A stretch of 64,000 bases of DNA from Flavobacterium soli DSM 19725 (GCF_000422705.1 NZ_AUGO01000003.1:1-64000), one strand, 5' to 3'. Numbered from the stretch's first letter, positions 32,345-42,519 are shown. A program made the numbers and translations. The notes: generated by a model from the sequence alone, not told the origin.

Positions 32345-33406
32345 ATGACTGTAAAAATAACCGGAATCGGGAGTTATATACCAGAACAAAGAGTGTCCAA
32401 TGCTGATTTTGAAAGTCACACCTTTTTAAATGAAGACGGAAGCTTGATCAACTCAACGAATGATATCATTATTGAGAAATTTAAAGGGATTACAGGAATT
32501 GAAGAACGGCGATATGCAACTCCAGATCTAGTCGCTTCTGATATTGCCTTCCTAGCTTCTCAAAAAGCAATTGAGAATGCTAACATCGATCCTGAAACCA
32601 TTGATTATATAATCTTTGCACATAATTTTGGCGATGTTAGACATGGCGCCATCCAGTCGGATATTCTGCCAAGTTTAGCTACAAGGGTAAAACATAAATT
32701 GCAAATTAAAAACCCAAAATGTGTTGCTTTCGACATCCTTTTTGGTTGTCCAGGATGGATTGAAGGCGTACTTCAAGCCAATGCCTATATCAAATCCGGG
32801 ATGGCAAAGCGTTGTTTGGTAATTGGTGCCGAAACCCTTTCGCGAGTGGTTGACGCTCACGACCGTGACAGTATGATTTATTCAGATGGTGCTGGAGCTT
32901 CCATCATAGAAGCATCCGAAAATGACAATGAAGGAATACTTTCTCACGAAAGTGCCACTTTTGCCTACGAAGAAGCTAATTATTTATTCTTCGGAAATTC
33001 CTTCAACAAAGACCTTGACCCTGATGTTCGATACATCAAAATGTATGGTCGAAAAATATATGAATTTGCCTTGACCAATGTTCCATTAGCGATGAAAAGC
33101 TGTCTTGAAAAAAGTGGTGTTGCTATTGATGATGTCAAGAAAATCCTCATCCATCAGGCAAACGAAAAAATGGACGAAGCCATCATCAACCGTTTCTACA
33201 AACTGTATGGTAAAACTGCTCCAGAAGGCATTATGCCCATGAGCATCAACTTCCTTGGGAACAGTAGTGTTGCAACCGTTCCAACGCTTTACGATTTGCT
33301 CATTCACGGAAAAATTGAAAATCAAGAACTTCACAAAGGCGATGTCGTGATCTTTGCATCAGTTGGTGCTGGAATGAACGTGAATGCATTTGTTTATCGT
33401 TACTAA
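32345..33406 (+). CDS. 3-oxoacyl-ACP synthase III-like thiolase-fold enzyme
   Basis: A 353-residue condensing enzyme with the Cys-His-Asn triad of KAS III: Cys135 in FGCPGW, His270 in LIHQANEKM and Asn306 in NFLGNSS. KITGIGSYIPEQRVSN is the family start. ATG 32345 is used; the in-frame sequence before it reads as promoter-like DNA. It joins acyl-CoA or acyl-ACP to malonyl-ACP. Because it stands alone, away from the fab genes, it may be a housekeeping FabH or a specialised paralogue. Confidence 0.88.
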   Translation: MTVKITGIGSYIPEQRVSNADFESHTFLNEDGSLINSTNDIIIEKFKGITGIEERRYATPDLVASDIAFLASQKAIENANIDPETIDYIIFAHNFGDVRHGAIQSDILPSLATRVKHKLQIKNPKCVAFDILFGCPGWIEGVLQANAYIKSGMAKRCLVIGAETLSRVVDAHDRDSMIYSDGAGASIIEASENDNEGILSHESATFAYEEANYLFFGNSFNKDLDPDVRYIKMYGRKIYEFALTNVPLAMKSCLEKSGVAIDDVKKILIHQANEKMDEAIINRFYKLYGKTAPEGIMPMSINFLGNSSVATVPTLYDLLIHGKIENQELHKGDVVIFASVGAGMNVNAFVYRY

Positions 33407-33430
33407 TTAATTTATTTTAGAAGCTAATCC

Positions 33431-33556
33431 AGCTTTCCACTCCAAGTCCTCGCTCAAAAATTGTGTTTTTAATGTCCTAAAAACAGCTTCCGTTGGTCGC
33501 TTTTTTAGAACACAAAACACTAATTTTTGAGCTCCGGGCTTTACACTTCAATCTGG
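33431..33556. repeat. Imperfect palindromic intergenic element
   Basis: GCTCAAAAATTGTGTTTT (33452-33469) pairs with AAAACACTAATTTTTGAGC (33514-33532) with a single extra base. Flanks CCAGCTTTCCACTCCAAGTCC on the left and CCGGGCTTTACACTTCAATC on the right resemble a palindromic element that I recall between genes in many Flavobacterium genomes. Nothing in it looks coding, and it occupies most of the 234-base gap. Confidence 0.6.
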
Positions 33557-33601
33557 GCTATTCTGCTGAAACTTCAACATCAGATATTACCAAAACTTAT
33601 T

Positions 33602-33609
33602 TATCTTTG
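33602..33609 (+). promoter_or_regulatory. -7 promoter element of the methyltransferase gene
   Basis: TATCTTTG is a perfect TAnnTTTG element 31 bases before ATG 33641 and supports that start over the longer in-frame extension to 33527. Confidence 0.5.
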
Positions 33610-33640
33610 CCACTTCGAGCCAATTATCGAAAGCAAAACT

Positions 33641-34162
33641 ATGTACGAAAAAACATTTCCAAACAAACGTTTCAAACACACTTTAGAATTTCTAAAAAAA
33701 CATATTTCTACTCAAGAAACAATCTTTGATTTAGGCGTTCCAAATCCGTTTTCTAAAATAATGGAAGAGAATGGCTATACGGTAAAAAACACCAAAGGCG
33801 AGGATTTGGATAACGATCAAACTGCTTTGCAAACCGAAGCGTATTCTGTTTTTACGGCTTTTGAAATTTTCGAACATTTATTGAATCCATACACGGTTTT
33901 ACAAAATGTAAAATGCGATAAATTATTAATTTCCATTCCACTACGTTTATGGTTTTCGCCAGCCTACAGAAGCAAAACCGACATGTGGGACCGACACTAT
34001 CACGAATTTGAAGATTGGCAATTGGACTGGCTTTTAGAAAAAACAGGTTGGAAAATCACGGCAAGAGAGAAATTTACACATCCTGTAAAAAAGCTAGGTT
34101 TCAGACCTCTTTTGCGTTACTTTACTCCTAGATATTATATTGTTTTTGCCGAAAGGAAATAA
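33641..34162 (+). CDS. Class I SAM-dependent methyltransferase-like protein
   Basis: A 173-residue protein with a compact methyltransferase-like fold. TIFDLGVPNPFSKIMEENGY is a reduced SAM-binding motif I (DLG in place of DxGxG), and VFTAFEIFEHLLNP matches motif post-I with FEHL. RDRHYHEF-type segment MWDRHYHEFEDWQ fits methyltransferase_11/23-like proteins. The weakened glycine loop leaves activity uncertain. It precedes a glycosyltransferase by eight bases, so a role in glycan or lipid modification is plausible. Confidence 0.7.
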   Translation: MYEKTFPNKRFKHTLEFLKKHISTQETIFDLGVPNPFSKIMEENGYTVKNTKGEDLDNDQTALQTEAYSVFTAFEIFEHLLNPYTVLQNVKCDKLLISIPLRLWFSPAYRSKTDMWDRHYHEFEDWQLDWLLEKTGWKITAREKFTHPVKKLGFRPLLRYFTPRYYIVFAERK

Positions 34163-34170
34163 TTCAGTCT

Positions 34171-35019
34171 ATGAAATATTACATCGTCATTCCATCACAC
34201 AACGAAGAAAAACTAATTTCTTTGACCTTGCAATCCTTGGTTGAGCAAACCGTTTTGCCAACAAAAATTGTTGTTGTGAATGATAATTCCACTGATAGAA
34301 CCGAAGAAAATGTTTTGGCATTCGCCGAAAAATATCCGTTCATTTCATTAGTAAACAAAACTTCCGATGCAATTCATTTACCAGGAAGCAAAGTGATTCA
34401 AGCTTTTCAAAAAGGGGTTGAAACTTTAGATGAGAATTATGATTTTATAGTAAAAGCCGATGCAGACTTGATTTTTCCTAAGAATTATTTCGAAACAATA
34501 ATTAATCATTTCAAATCAGATGACAAAATTGGAATGGCAGGAGGTTTTTGCTACATCGAAAAAAATGGCGAATGGGTTTTAGAAAACCTTACCGATAAAG
34601 ATCATATTCGCGGAGCATTGAAAGCTTATCGAAAAGAATGTTTCCAACAAATTGGCGGATTGAAACCTGCAATGGGTTGGGACACAGTTGATGAATTGCT
34701 TTCGAAATTCTACGGATGGAAAGTTATCACGGATACTTCTTTAAAAGTCAAACATTTAAAACCTACTGGTGCCAACTATAACAAAACCGCTCGTTACAAA
34801 CAGGGAGAAGCATTTTATACCTTGGGATATGGTTTTTGGATTACAGCAATAGCTTCGGCGAAACTTGCAATGATGAAGAAAAAGCCACTATTGTTTTTAG
34901 ACTACATTCATGGTTTTATTAAAGCCAAATCTGCTAAAAAAACAATGTTGGTCACTCCCGAACAAGCAAAATTCATCCGCAATTATCGTTTGAAAAAAAT
35001 GAAAGAAAAGTTATTTTAA
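34171..35019 (+). CDS. Family 2 glycosyltransferase
   Basis: A 282-residue GT-A enzyme. VIPSHNEEKLISLTLQSL is the N-terminal start, VVNDNSTDRTEE the nucleotide-binding segment, and VKADADLIFP the DxD metal motif (residues about 96-98). GWDTVDELL takes the place of the usual acceptor-site ED. A C-terminal hydrophobic stretch suggests membrane association. It is probably co-transcribed with the methyltransferase. Donor and acceptor unknown. Confidence 0.88.
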   Translation: MKYYIVIPSHNEEKLISLTLQSLVEQTVLPTKIVVVNDNSTDRTEENVLAFAEKYPFISLVNKTSDAIHLPGSKVIQAFQKGVETLDENYDFIVKADADLIFPKNYFETIINHFKSDDKIGMAGGFCYIEKNGEWVLENLTDKDHIRGALKAYRKECFQQIGGLKPAMGWDTVDELLSKFYGWKVITDTSLKVKHLKPTGANYNKTARYKQGEAFYTLGYGFWITAIASAKLAMMKKKPLLFLDYIHGFIKAKSAKKTMLVTPEQAKFIRNYRLKKMKEKLF

Positions 35020-35087
35020 AGATAAAAAGTATCCACTCATACTCCATAACTCATAACTTCTTTTTAAATTAGCCATTATTTAATGCT

Positions 35088-35837
35088 ATGATGTTAATCC
35101 GCTATTTATCGCAGATAGGAAGATATTTCCTGATGTGGAAAGAAATCTTCAATAAACCCACAAAATGGTCGGTAATGAAAGGCCTTCTACTCAAAGAAAT
35201 CGATGATTTGATTATTGGTTCGCTTGGAATTGTTGCCTTCATTTCATTCTTTGTTGGTGGAGTTGTTGCCATTCAAACCGCTTTAAACCTTACCAATCCT
35301 TTGATTCCAAAATACCTTATTGGTTTTGCCACACGACAATCAGTAATCCTTGAATTTGCTCCAACTTTTATTTCCATCATTATGGCGGGAAAAATGGGTT
35401 CATTTATAACTTCAAGCATTGGAACGATGAGAGTTACTGAACAAATCGATGCTTTGGAAGTTATGGGTGTTAACTCATTAAACTATTTGGTTTTTCCAAA
35501 GTTAATTGCACTCCTACTCTACCCTTTTGTAATTGGAATTGCTATGTTTTTAGGGATTCTTGGAGGCTGGATGGCTGGTGTTTATGGAGGTTTCACTTCA
35601 AGTGACGAATTTATAAATGGCTTACAGATAGATTTCATTCCGTTTCATATTGCTTATGCTTTTATAAAAACATTTGTTTTCGCTCTTTTATTGGCTACCA
35701 TTCCTTCTTTTCATGGTTATTATATGAAAGGTGGAGCATTGGAAGTTGGTAAAGCTAGTACAGTGGCATTTGTTTGGACATCGGTAACCATTATCTTAAT
35801 CAACTATATTCTAACCCAATTACTTTTGAGCAAATGA
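35088..35837 (+). CDS. mlaE: MlaE-family ABC transporter permease
   Basis: A 249-residue permease with five or six membrane helices. FVGGVVAIQTALNL, SIGTMRVTEQIDALEVMGVN (the conserved EQIDAL segment) and SFHGYYMKGGALEVGKAST are MlaE hallmarks. With MlaF it moves phospholipids between inner and outer membranes. The first ATG is 35088 and a second follows at once. The stop overlaps the next start (ATGA at 35834-35837). Confidence 0.93.
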   Translation: MMLIRYLSQIGRYFLMWKEIFNKPTKWSVMKGLLLKEIDDLIIGSLGIVAFISFFVGGVVAIQTALNLTNPLIPKYLIGFATRQSVILEFAPTFISIIMAGKMGSFITSSIGTMRVTEQIDALEVMGVNSLNYLVFPKLIALLLYPFVIGIAMFLGILGGWMAGVYGGFTSSDEFINGLQIDFIPFHIAYAFIKTFVFALLLATIPSFHGYYMKGGALEVGKASTVAFVWTSVTIILINYILTQLLLSK

Positions 35838-36601
35838 TAGAGATAAAAAATTTAGAGAAATCCTTTGGCGACAGCAAAGTTTTAAAAGGTATTTCAACCG
35901 TTTTCGAAACTGGAAAAACAAACTTGATAATTGGCCAGAGTGGTTCTGGAAAAACGGTACTTTTGAAATCACTTTTAGGAATTCACGCACCTGATTCGGG
36001 TCAGATTATTTTTGACGGACGGGTTTATTCGGATTTGACCCCAGATGAAAAGAGAGCATTGAGAACTGAAATCGGAATGGTTTTTCAAGGAAGTGCCTTA
36101 TTCGACTCGATGACAGTTGCTCAAAATGTAGCTTTTCCTTTGAAAATGTTCACCAAAAACAACCGATCAGAAACAAATGATCGCGTTGATTTTGTTCTAA
36201 AAAGGGTTAACCTGATTGATGCCCATCATAAATTGCCTTCTGAAATTTCTGGAGGAATGCAAAAGCGTGTTGCCATTGCAAGAGCCATTGTAAATCATCC
36301 AAAATATCTTTTTTGTGATGAACCAAATTCAGGACTAGATCCCAATACTTCAACAATTATCGATAATTTGATTAAGGAAATTACTGAAGAATATGATATC
36401 ACAACGGTCATTAACACACATGATATGAACTCGGTGATGGAGATTGGAGAAAATATTCTTTTTCTTAAAAATGGCTTGAAAGCTTGGCAAGGCAACAAAG
36501 AAGAAATATTTATTACTGATAACGAAGCTGTTGTTGACTTTGTTTATTCCTCAAATTTATTTAAAAAAGTAAGAGAGGCTTATTTGAAAGATTTGAAATA
36601 G
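35834..36601 (+). CDS. mlaF: MlaF-family ABC transporter ATP-binding protein
   Basis: A 255-residue ATPase partner of the preceding permease. Walker A GQSGSGKT (about residues 34-41), signature SGGMQKR, Walker B YLFCDEPNSGLDP and the H-loop NTHDMN are all intact. ATG 35834 overlaps the mlaE stop, which indicates translational coupling. The MlaD substrate-binding protein is not adjacent. The gene ends flush against the convergent T9SS substrate gene. Confidence 0.93.
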   Translation: MIEIKNLEKSFGDSKVLKGISTVFETGKTNLIIGQSGSGKTVLLKSLLGIHAPDSGQIIFDGRVYSDLTPDEKRALRTEIGMVFQGSALFDSMTVAQNVAFPLKMFTKNNRSETNDRVDFVLKRVNLIDAHHKLPSEISGGMQKRVAIARAIVNHPKYLFCDEPNSGLDPNTSTIIDNLIKEITEEYDITTVINTHDMNSVMEIGENILFLKNGLKAWQGNKEEIFITDNEAVVDFVYSSNLFKKVREAYLKDLK

Positions 36602-39600
36602 TTAATGGGTTTTGTAAACCCAGCCCGTTCTTTGTTCTCCATCATTCATAAGGACATAATAAAAATAGGTAGCATCAGGCAATTCCCTGTTTTTAAAATC
36701 TTGACCTTTCCATTCATTTTTGTAATTTTCTTTCTCATAAACTAAACGACCATATCGGCTGTAAATTTTTAGGTTCATTATATCAAAACCTGATAAATCA
36801 AATGCATCGTTGTCACCATCATTGTTGGGGGAAATACCTTTGGGTATATGACAAACAGTGCTCAAGACATCAAAATTTGAAGCGTTTGAACATCCTTCAG
36901 TATTGGTAATTGTTAACGTATAAGTTCCAATTGGAAAATTAGTTACAGTAATGGGATTTTCATCCGAAGTGAAGCCATTTGGACCGGACCAATTATACGA
37001 AACCGTATTCTCATCAAATGAATTTTGAACCGAAAAAGCCCTTAGAATATAATTATCTTCATTGTTTTCACATCCGCCTTCAATTACAAACTGTGGAAAG
37101 TCATTTACCATCAAACTTGCTGAAACAGTTTCAGATTCGCAACCCGCCAATATAATTTTCAAACTATACACACCATCATTTATAGAAGTTGGATTTTCAA
37201 TAATTGGGCTTTGTTCTGTTGATGTAAAACCATTTGGGCCAGTCCATTGATACACTCCATTTTCAATATCAGAAGCAAATAATTGAAGTGGTTCATTTGT
37301 ACAAAAAACACTTTCAGCGGTAATTTCTGGAGTTTCGGGGATTTCATTAATGGTAATTGTTACTGTCGCTTCATCTGAATTAGAGCACAAATCACTCACA
37401 GTATATCTGAATTGATAAGTGCCTGAAATTATGCTTGTAGCATTCCAATTGTTTCCAGAAAGCATTCCGCTATTTGTTATCTCTTGCCAAATTCCGTTTT
37501 CATCATAATCTGACAATAATGAAAACAAATTTATTTGACCAGGCGAACCGCAATAAGTTGGATTTGTAGAAACTCCAGCTTCGGGCAAATCAGCATCCAG
37601 AAAAACATCCGCATCCGAAATAAAATTGATGCAAGAAGCTGGGTTATCGGCATAAAAAACTCTAACGTGATAAGTTCCAGAATCTGTAATGGGATCAAAA
37701 GTTGGAAAACTTAAGATATTGGAAGTGCCTAAAATTACACTTGTATCTCCATCTTTCCACCATTCATAACTTAAAAAAGGAAACGAAAGAACCGAAAGTG
37801 CCACATTTTGGCCAGAACACAAATTATCAATTTCGATAGGAAAACCATTTGAATTTCCAATTTCATAATCGGCCAAAAGCACATTTCCACAATCATCTTC
37901 TACTTCGAATCCATAGACAGCGGCTTCTACACCTAAAAAAAGACTTGAGTTGAGGTTATCGATTTCAAATGGATTACCATTTTTAGTAATAATTTTATAC
38001 TCAAAAGGTGCAACTCCCGAAACATCTACAATCACATCGTAAGTTTCGTCTTGGCACGAAACACTCACCACATTATTGATTTTTGGTTGAGCCAAAAATT
38101 CGAATTCATGAACGTCAACAAAACAATTTTGGCTACTAGTTGCATTTCCAAAAATGTTGTAACGTCCTAAAACTCTAAATTGTCCATAACCAGTAATATT
38201 GTAAGTCATTACATTTGGAGGAAGCGGAATCGAATTCAAATTAGAAGGTGATATATTTTCAATATAAACCGTTCCAGTAACAGGATGCCGCCAAGTATTT
38301 GTAAGAGGATCAAATTTTTGAAGCCAATAAGACATGGGATTTGAAACATTTGTCTGAGGCACAACTTGAAGATCGAAAGAGCCACAGTTTTGCATTACAT
38401 TGACAGTTGCTGTTTGCTGATAAGTACCAATTACACACGTAATTTCGAATTCATTATCACAAACATCGAGCGTTTTGAAAACATAATTTCCCTGAGGAAG
38501 TGTATTCATAAAAAAATTAAAAGAAGCACTATCGATATTAAAAGAAACATCATACGGCAATGCGAATCCTGAACCAGCAGGAGCTTGGATCATCATGACA
38601 CTTGCAAAATCGCTCGGACTAATGATACTTACTGAACCAAAACCAGGTTCACAACCATTCAAAACTGTTCGAAAAGGCGGTGGAATATCGGGTGTATCAA
38701 CTTCAATATTGAGAATATGTTCTACTCCACAAAAGTCGAATACGGAGAAAGAATATTCTCCATTTGGCAATACTCCTAATTCAAAACTACTTTCGCCAGT
38801 AGCTACCAAAATATGAGGAATTGTATTGGGATAAGTGCTTGGAGCAACAATCACTGTTGCACTTTCAGCATTTTTAATAGTATAAAGCAATGAATTACAA
38901 CCCGTTATTTCTGAAGTAATAGAAGGATTCACAGACGGAAAAGGCATATTCCCATTGGTTATGAATAAGTTTCCGCAGCCATCTGTAACCTCCAGCGTGT
39001 AAGAAAAAGATTGATTTGGAAAAAGAGGAATATCTTGGGAAACGCTAATGAGATCATCATCACCGCTTTCTAAAATTATATCCTGAATAATGGGTAGGCC
39101 TGTTGGCGGATTTAGAACATAATGGATCGTTATCGGATATATAAAATCTTCTGTTCCGGCATTATTTAATGTTTGCGTTACTGATGCAATATTGCAATCG
39201 CTATTGTTTACTGTATTAATAACAGAAATCTGCAAATCTTCGGCAGTATCCAAAAGTGTATAAGTTTGTACTATTCCGTCACCACAATCATCAAAAACCC
39301 TCACAAGATATACCCCTGCTACCAAACCTGTAAACACATTTGAAGTTTGCAATGGCTTAATTACAGGACCGGAAATTATTTCATATTCCACTGCATTTCC
39401 TTGAAGGACATTGACAGTTATTTTATTTTCGCATAAATAACTGCCACTTGTTAAAAAATATTCAAGTTGCACAATTTGCCCTAAAATGGTGATATCTTGT
39501 TGTTGCGAATTACTTTCAGTTCCTAATGATTGGGTGGCTATCACACGATAATTTCCAGCAGACAAGCCACTGTATAAATTTCCAGTTGTAACACCAATCG

Positions 39601-39823
39601 CCGTTGTGGTATCCGGCAATAAATAAATGGAATAAATGAGAGTCGCTCCGGTTGTAACTCCTGTTGTTGCAAAACTTAATGTAGCATTATTTTGGCACGT
39701 TTCATTTGTTGCAGTAACAACTAAAGAAAAATCTGGAAGCTGGCAATAGGAATATTGTGTAAAAAGTATGAAAAACACAATTCTAAATTTGTAGTTCAAT
39801 AAAGAATTGAGTAGGGTTTTCAT
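36602..39823 (-). CDS. Large secreted protein with SprB-like/Ig-like repeats and type-B T9SS sorting domain
   Basis: A 1073-residue exported protein with a signal peptide ending near YSYCQ. The N-terminal region has SprB-like repeats (ATNETCQNNATLSF, LSAGNYRVIATQSLG). Later Ig/PKD-like modules contain TGPNGFTSTEQSP and SGPNGFTSDENP. The last 80 residues start with ISPNNDGDNDAFDLSGF and hold LKIYSRYGRLVYE and WKGQDF, the gliding-motility-associated type-B C-terminal domain recognised by the type IX system. Many paired cysteines suggest disulfides. A cell-surface adhesin is likely. The locus encoding PorU/PorV lies 7-12 kb to the right. Confidence 0.88.
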   Translation of the reverse strand: MKTLLNSLLNYKFRIVFFILFTQYSYCQLPDFSLVVTATNETCQNNATLSFATTGVTTGATLIYSIYLLPDTTTAIGVTTGNLYSGLSAGNYRVIATQSLGTESNSQQQDITILGQIVQLEYFLTSGSYLCENKITVNVLQGNAVEYEIISGPVIKPLQTSNVFTGLVAGVYLVRVFDDCGDGIVQTYTLLDTAEDLQISVINTVNNSDCNIASVTQTLNNAGTEDFIYPITIHYVLNPPTGLPIIQDIILESGDDDLISVSQDIPLFPNQSFSYTLEVTDGCGNLFITNGNMPFPSVNPSITSEITGCNSLLYTIKNAESATVIVAPSTYPNTIPHILVATGESSFELGVLPNGEYSFSVFDFCGVEHILNIEVDTPDIPPPFRTVLNGCEPGFGSVSIISPSDFASVMMIQAPAGSGFALPYDVSFNIDSASFNFFMNTLPQGNYVFKTLDVCDNEFEITCVIGTYQQTATVNVMQNCGSFDLQVVPQTNVSNPMSYWLQKFDPLTNTWRHPVTGTVYIENISPSNLNSIPLPPNVMTYNITGYGQFRVLGRYNIFGNATSSQNCFVDVHEFEFLAQPKINNVVSVSCQDETYDVIVDVSGVAPFEYKIITKNGNPFEIDNLNSSLFLGVEAAVYGFEVEDDCGNVLLADYEIGNSNGFPIEIDNLCSGQNVALSVLSFPFLSYEWWKDGDTSVILGTSNILSFPTFDPITDSGTYHVRVFYADNPASCINFISDADVFLDADLPEAGVSTNPTYCGSPGQINLFSLLSDYDENGIWQEITNSGMLSGNNWNATSIISGTYQFRYTVSDLCSNSDEATVTITINEIPETPEITAESVFCTNEPLQLFASDIENGVYQWTGPNGFTSTEQSPIIENPTSINDGVYSLKIILAGCESETVSASLMVNDFPQFVIEGGCENNEDNYILRAFSVQNSFDENTVSYNWSGPNGFTSDENPITVTNFPIGTYTLTITNTEGCSNASNFDVLSTVCHIPKGISPNNDGDNDAFDLSGFDIMNLKIYSRYGRLVYEKENYKNEWKGQDFKNRELPDATYFYYVLMNDGEQRTGWVYKTH

Positions 39824-39902
39824 GCAAATATTAAATTTTTGACTTTAAAGATATGAAAATCAATAATACAAAAACCTAATCACGAAAGAAAAAGATTATA
39901 AT

Positions 39903-40970
39903 TTACTTTTTATCAGCTTCAATTTTGGAAACAATTGCCTTTATTTCTTGCTCTTTATCTTTTGGATAAATCAATAAAACATCGTCCTTATCCACAATAA
40001 TATAATCATTTAAACCATCTACAATAATCAATTTTGAAGCATCAGTCCTAATAATATTGTTTGAAGCATTTTCCATGTAAACAACAGCATTTACAACCGC
40101 ATTATTATTTGAATCTTTACCGAGTTTTTCGTGAAGCGAACCCCAAGTCCCGAGATCGTTCCAATCAAAAGTTGCAGGTAGTACAAAAACATTGTTGGCA
40201 CTTTCCATCACTGCATAGTCAATCGAAATATTTTCGGCTAGACCGTAATTTTTGTTGATAAAATCAGCCTCAAACTCAGTATTATAAATTGACAAACCTT
40301 CGGAAAACAAAGCCAACATCTGCGGTTGGAATTTTTCAAAAGCCTCTAAAACCGATTTAATACTCCAGATAAAAATTCCTCCATTCCATAGAAAATTACC
40401 GCTATCCAAAAAAGACTTTGCTGTTTCATAATCTGGTTTTTCTCTAAATTGACTTACTTTTTTTACCTGATTTATATCGGATTTATTGTATTCAATATAG
40501 CCAAAGCCAGTATTAGGGAAAGTCGGTTGAATTCCCAGCGTCATCAAAGCATTTTCACTTGAACAGAAATCAAAAGAAGTTTGCAAATCCTCAATAAATG
40601 CATTTTCATCTTCAATCCAATGATCACTTGGAGCGACAACTACGAGAGCATCGGGATTTTGTTTTTGAATTTTCAAAGAAGCATATAAAATACAAGGTGC
40701 TGTATTTCGCATGGCTGGTTCTAACAAAACTTGTTCTTGTTTTACCATCGGCAATTGACTTAAAACAAGATCATTATATCTTTCATTTGTGAGAATAAGA
40801 ATGTTTTCTGCCGGAATTAATTTAGCCAATCTACTGAAAGTCTTTTGAATGAGAGTTTCGCCACATCCTAACATATCGTGAAATTGTTTCGGAAATTCTG
40901 TTGTACTTACCGGCCAAAAACGAGAACCAACTCCTCCAGCCATTAATATTGCATAATAATTTTTATTCAT
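39903..40970 (-). CDS. manC: Mannose-1-phosphate guanylyltransferase
   Basis: A 355-residue nucleotidyltransferase that makes GDP-mannose. AGGVGSRFWPVSTTEFPKQF is the family signature, followed by VVVAPSDHWI and FRFKEKP-type FREKPDYETAKSF. It lacks the C-terminal isomerase half of bifunctional enzymes. It is last in a minus-strand run SDR, SprT-like, manC and follows the SprT gene by 103 bases. GDP-mannose feeds surface glycans. Confidence 0.93.
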   Translation of the reverse strand: MNKNYYAILMAGGVGSRFWPVSTTEFPKQFHDMLGCGETLIQKTFSRLAKLIPAENILILTNERYNDLVLSQLPMVKQEQVLLEPAMRNTAPCILYASLKIQKQNPDALVVVAPSDHWIEDENAFIEDLQTSFDFCSSENALMTLGIQPTFPNTGFGYIEYNKSDINQVKKVSQFREKPDYETAKSFLDSGNFLWNGGIFIWSIKSVLEAFEKFQPQMLALFSEGLSIYNTEFEADFINKNYGLAENISIDYAVMESANNVFVLPATFDWNDLGTWGSLHEKLGKDSNNNAVVNAVVYMENASNNIIRTDASKLIIVDGLNDYIIVDKDDVLLIYPKDKEQEIKAIVSKIEADKK

Positions 40971-41073
40971 CTCTATTTTTTCAAATGGACTTATTCAAGT
41001 AATTCAAATGTATGTATTTTCAGTCACACCACCTTAAGTAATTATCAATAAAACTATCAAAATTACCATTAAA

Positions 41074-41673
41074 TTAATTCGGCAATAATTCTACTTCTGC
41101 ATTAGGATTAAATAAATACACCCTTCCTGAGCTAACTTCTTTGCATTCATATCGTTTTACTCTCAAACTTCCTTTTTTAAAAATTTTCCCATTATGAATT
41201 CTGAAAATACTTCCAATGGGAATTTCAAAAATAAAATTCTTGTCGTTTTCTTTGTCAAAATATTTTAAAGCTAAAGCCAATTTAGCATCTGTATCGCTAC
41301 TTGCCGTTGGATTTTTAAAATGTCTTGCTAAAAGGGGTAACAATTGCGAAGGAAAAATTTCAGGCCTTATAAAAGGAACCATCAACCGCTGAAACGAATA
41401 TTTCCATTCTGGGCCGTGGGGTTTTATATTCCTGCCAAATTTCTCGAAAGCGACCAAATGGGCAATTTCATGAACCAAAGTAATCAGGAATTTATATTTA
41501 TTTAAACTCGCATTCACCGTGATTTCGTGTTTTCCAGTAGGTCCTTTTCTATAATCGCCATGTCGTGTCACACGTTCGTTTACAATTTTCAAATGGACCT
41601 GATTCACAACAATTAAATCAAAGACAGGCTTAACAGCGTGTTCGGGTATATATTTGGCTAACGTTTCGTTCAT
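41074..41673 (-). CDS. SprT-like zinc metalloprotein
   Basis: A 199-residue protein with HEIAHLVAF (His68, Glu69, His72) and a third ligand probably in PHGPEWK about 18 residues later. This is the SprT/Spartan-type gluzincin core. The C-terminal part is basic with RVKRYECKEVSSGRVYLF, a weak zinc-ribbon remnant. Bacterial SprT function is largely unknown. Six bases separate it from the SDR gene upstream. Confidence 0.8.
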   Translation of the reverse strand: MNETLAKYIPEHAVKPVFDLIVVNQVHLKIVNERVTRHGDYRKGPTGKHEITVNASLNKYKFLITLVHEIAHLVAFEKFGRNIKPHGPEWKYSFQRLMVPFIRPEIFPSQLLPLLARHFKNPTASSDTDAKLALALKYFDKENDKNFIFEIPIGSIFRIHNGKIFKKGSLRVKRYECKEVSSGRVYLFNPNAEVELLPN

Positions 41674-41679
41674 ATATTT

Positions 41680-42357
41680 TTAAGGCGTTGAAGAAGAAAC
41701 CTGTAACACCTTTCCATTATAAAATCGATTTCCAGTCAACGTAAAATCATAAATATAATCCGCCATTTCTTCTGCCGAAAGTGGAGCTTCATATCCTGGA
41801 AAAGCTTCTGCAAGCATTTCAGTTTGAACCGATCCCAAGGCCAAAACATTGAAGGCAATTCCCTTATCTTTATATTCTTCGGATAATAATTCTGACAAAG
41901 TAATCACAGCTCCTTTGCTCGAACTATAAGCCGAAAGTCCCGCAAATTTCATACTTCCCTGAATGCCTCCCATCGAACTAATCGTCACTACATGACTTCC
42001 TTTTTCCAAATAAGGCAAACAAATTTGCGTTAATGCCGCAACCCCAAACACGTTTACCCGATATACTTTTTCAAAATCATCAACCGTAGTTTCTGAAAAA
42101 GGTTTCAAGACCAAAGCTCCTGCATTATGAACAATTGCATCAACGTTTTTCCAAGTGTTAATTAAAAAATCGGCTACTTTTTTATAATCTTCCATTTCAG
42201 ATAAATCCACCGAAAGGCAAGTTATATTTGCATGATCAATTAAAACTTGAGGTGTTTTTCGCGAAAGTGCCAAAACCTGATACCCTTCATTTGCAAACTT
42301 CAAAGCCAACTCATACCCAATTCCCCTACTCGTTCCTGTAATAATTATATTTTTCAT
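41680..42357 (-). CDS. Short-chain dehydrogenase/reductase
   Basis: A 225-residue classical SDR. GTSRGIG (residues 7-13) binds NAD(P), NAGALV follows, and the catalytic Ser-Tyr-Lys set appears in TISSMGG and YSSSKGA. ATG 42355-42357 (minus) is chosen since the glycine motif follows after the usual six residues; the twelve codons upstream look non-coding. Substrate unknown. It is the first gene of the SDR-SprT-manC run. Confidence 0.88.
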   Translation of the reverse strand: MKNIIITGTSRGIGYELALKFANEGYQVLALSRKTPQVLIDHANITCLSVDLSEMEDYKKVADFLINTWKNVDAIVHNAGALVLKPFSETTVDDFEKVYRVNVFGVAALTQICLPYLEKGSHVVTISSMGGIQGSMKFAGLSAYSSSKGAVITLSELLSEEYKDKGIAFNVLALGSVQTEMLAEAFPGYEAPLSAEEMADYIYDFTLTGNRFYNGKVLQVSSSTP

Positions 42358-42519
42358 TCTTATATTTTTATCCCGAAGTTTAAGGAGCATCACTTTAGGC
42401 TTCTATTAATCCATATTCCCGCCTTCCTTCCAAAACTTTTTTTCTAAAAAAAAGAAAAAAAAGGTTTTTCCCTCCAGTCGGGGCTAATTTAAAATCTTTA
42501 GACCTTTTTTACACCTTGA

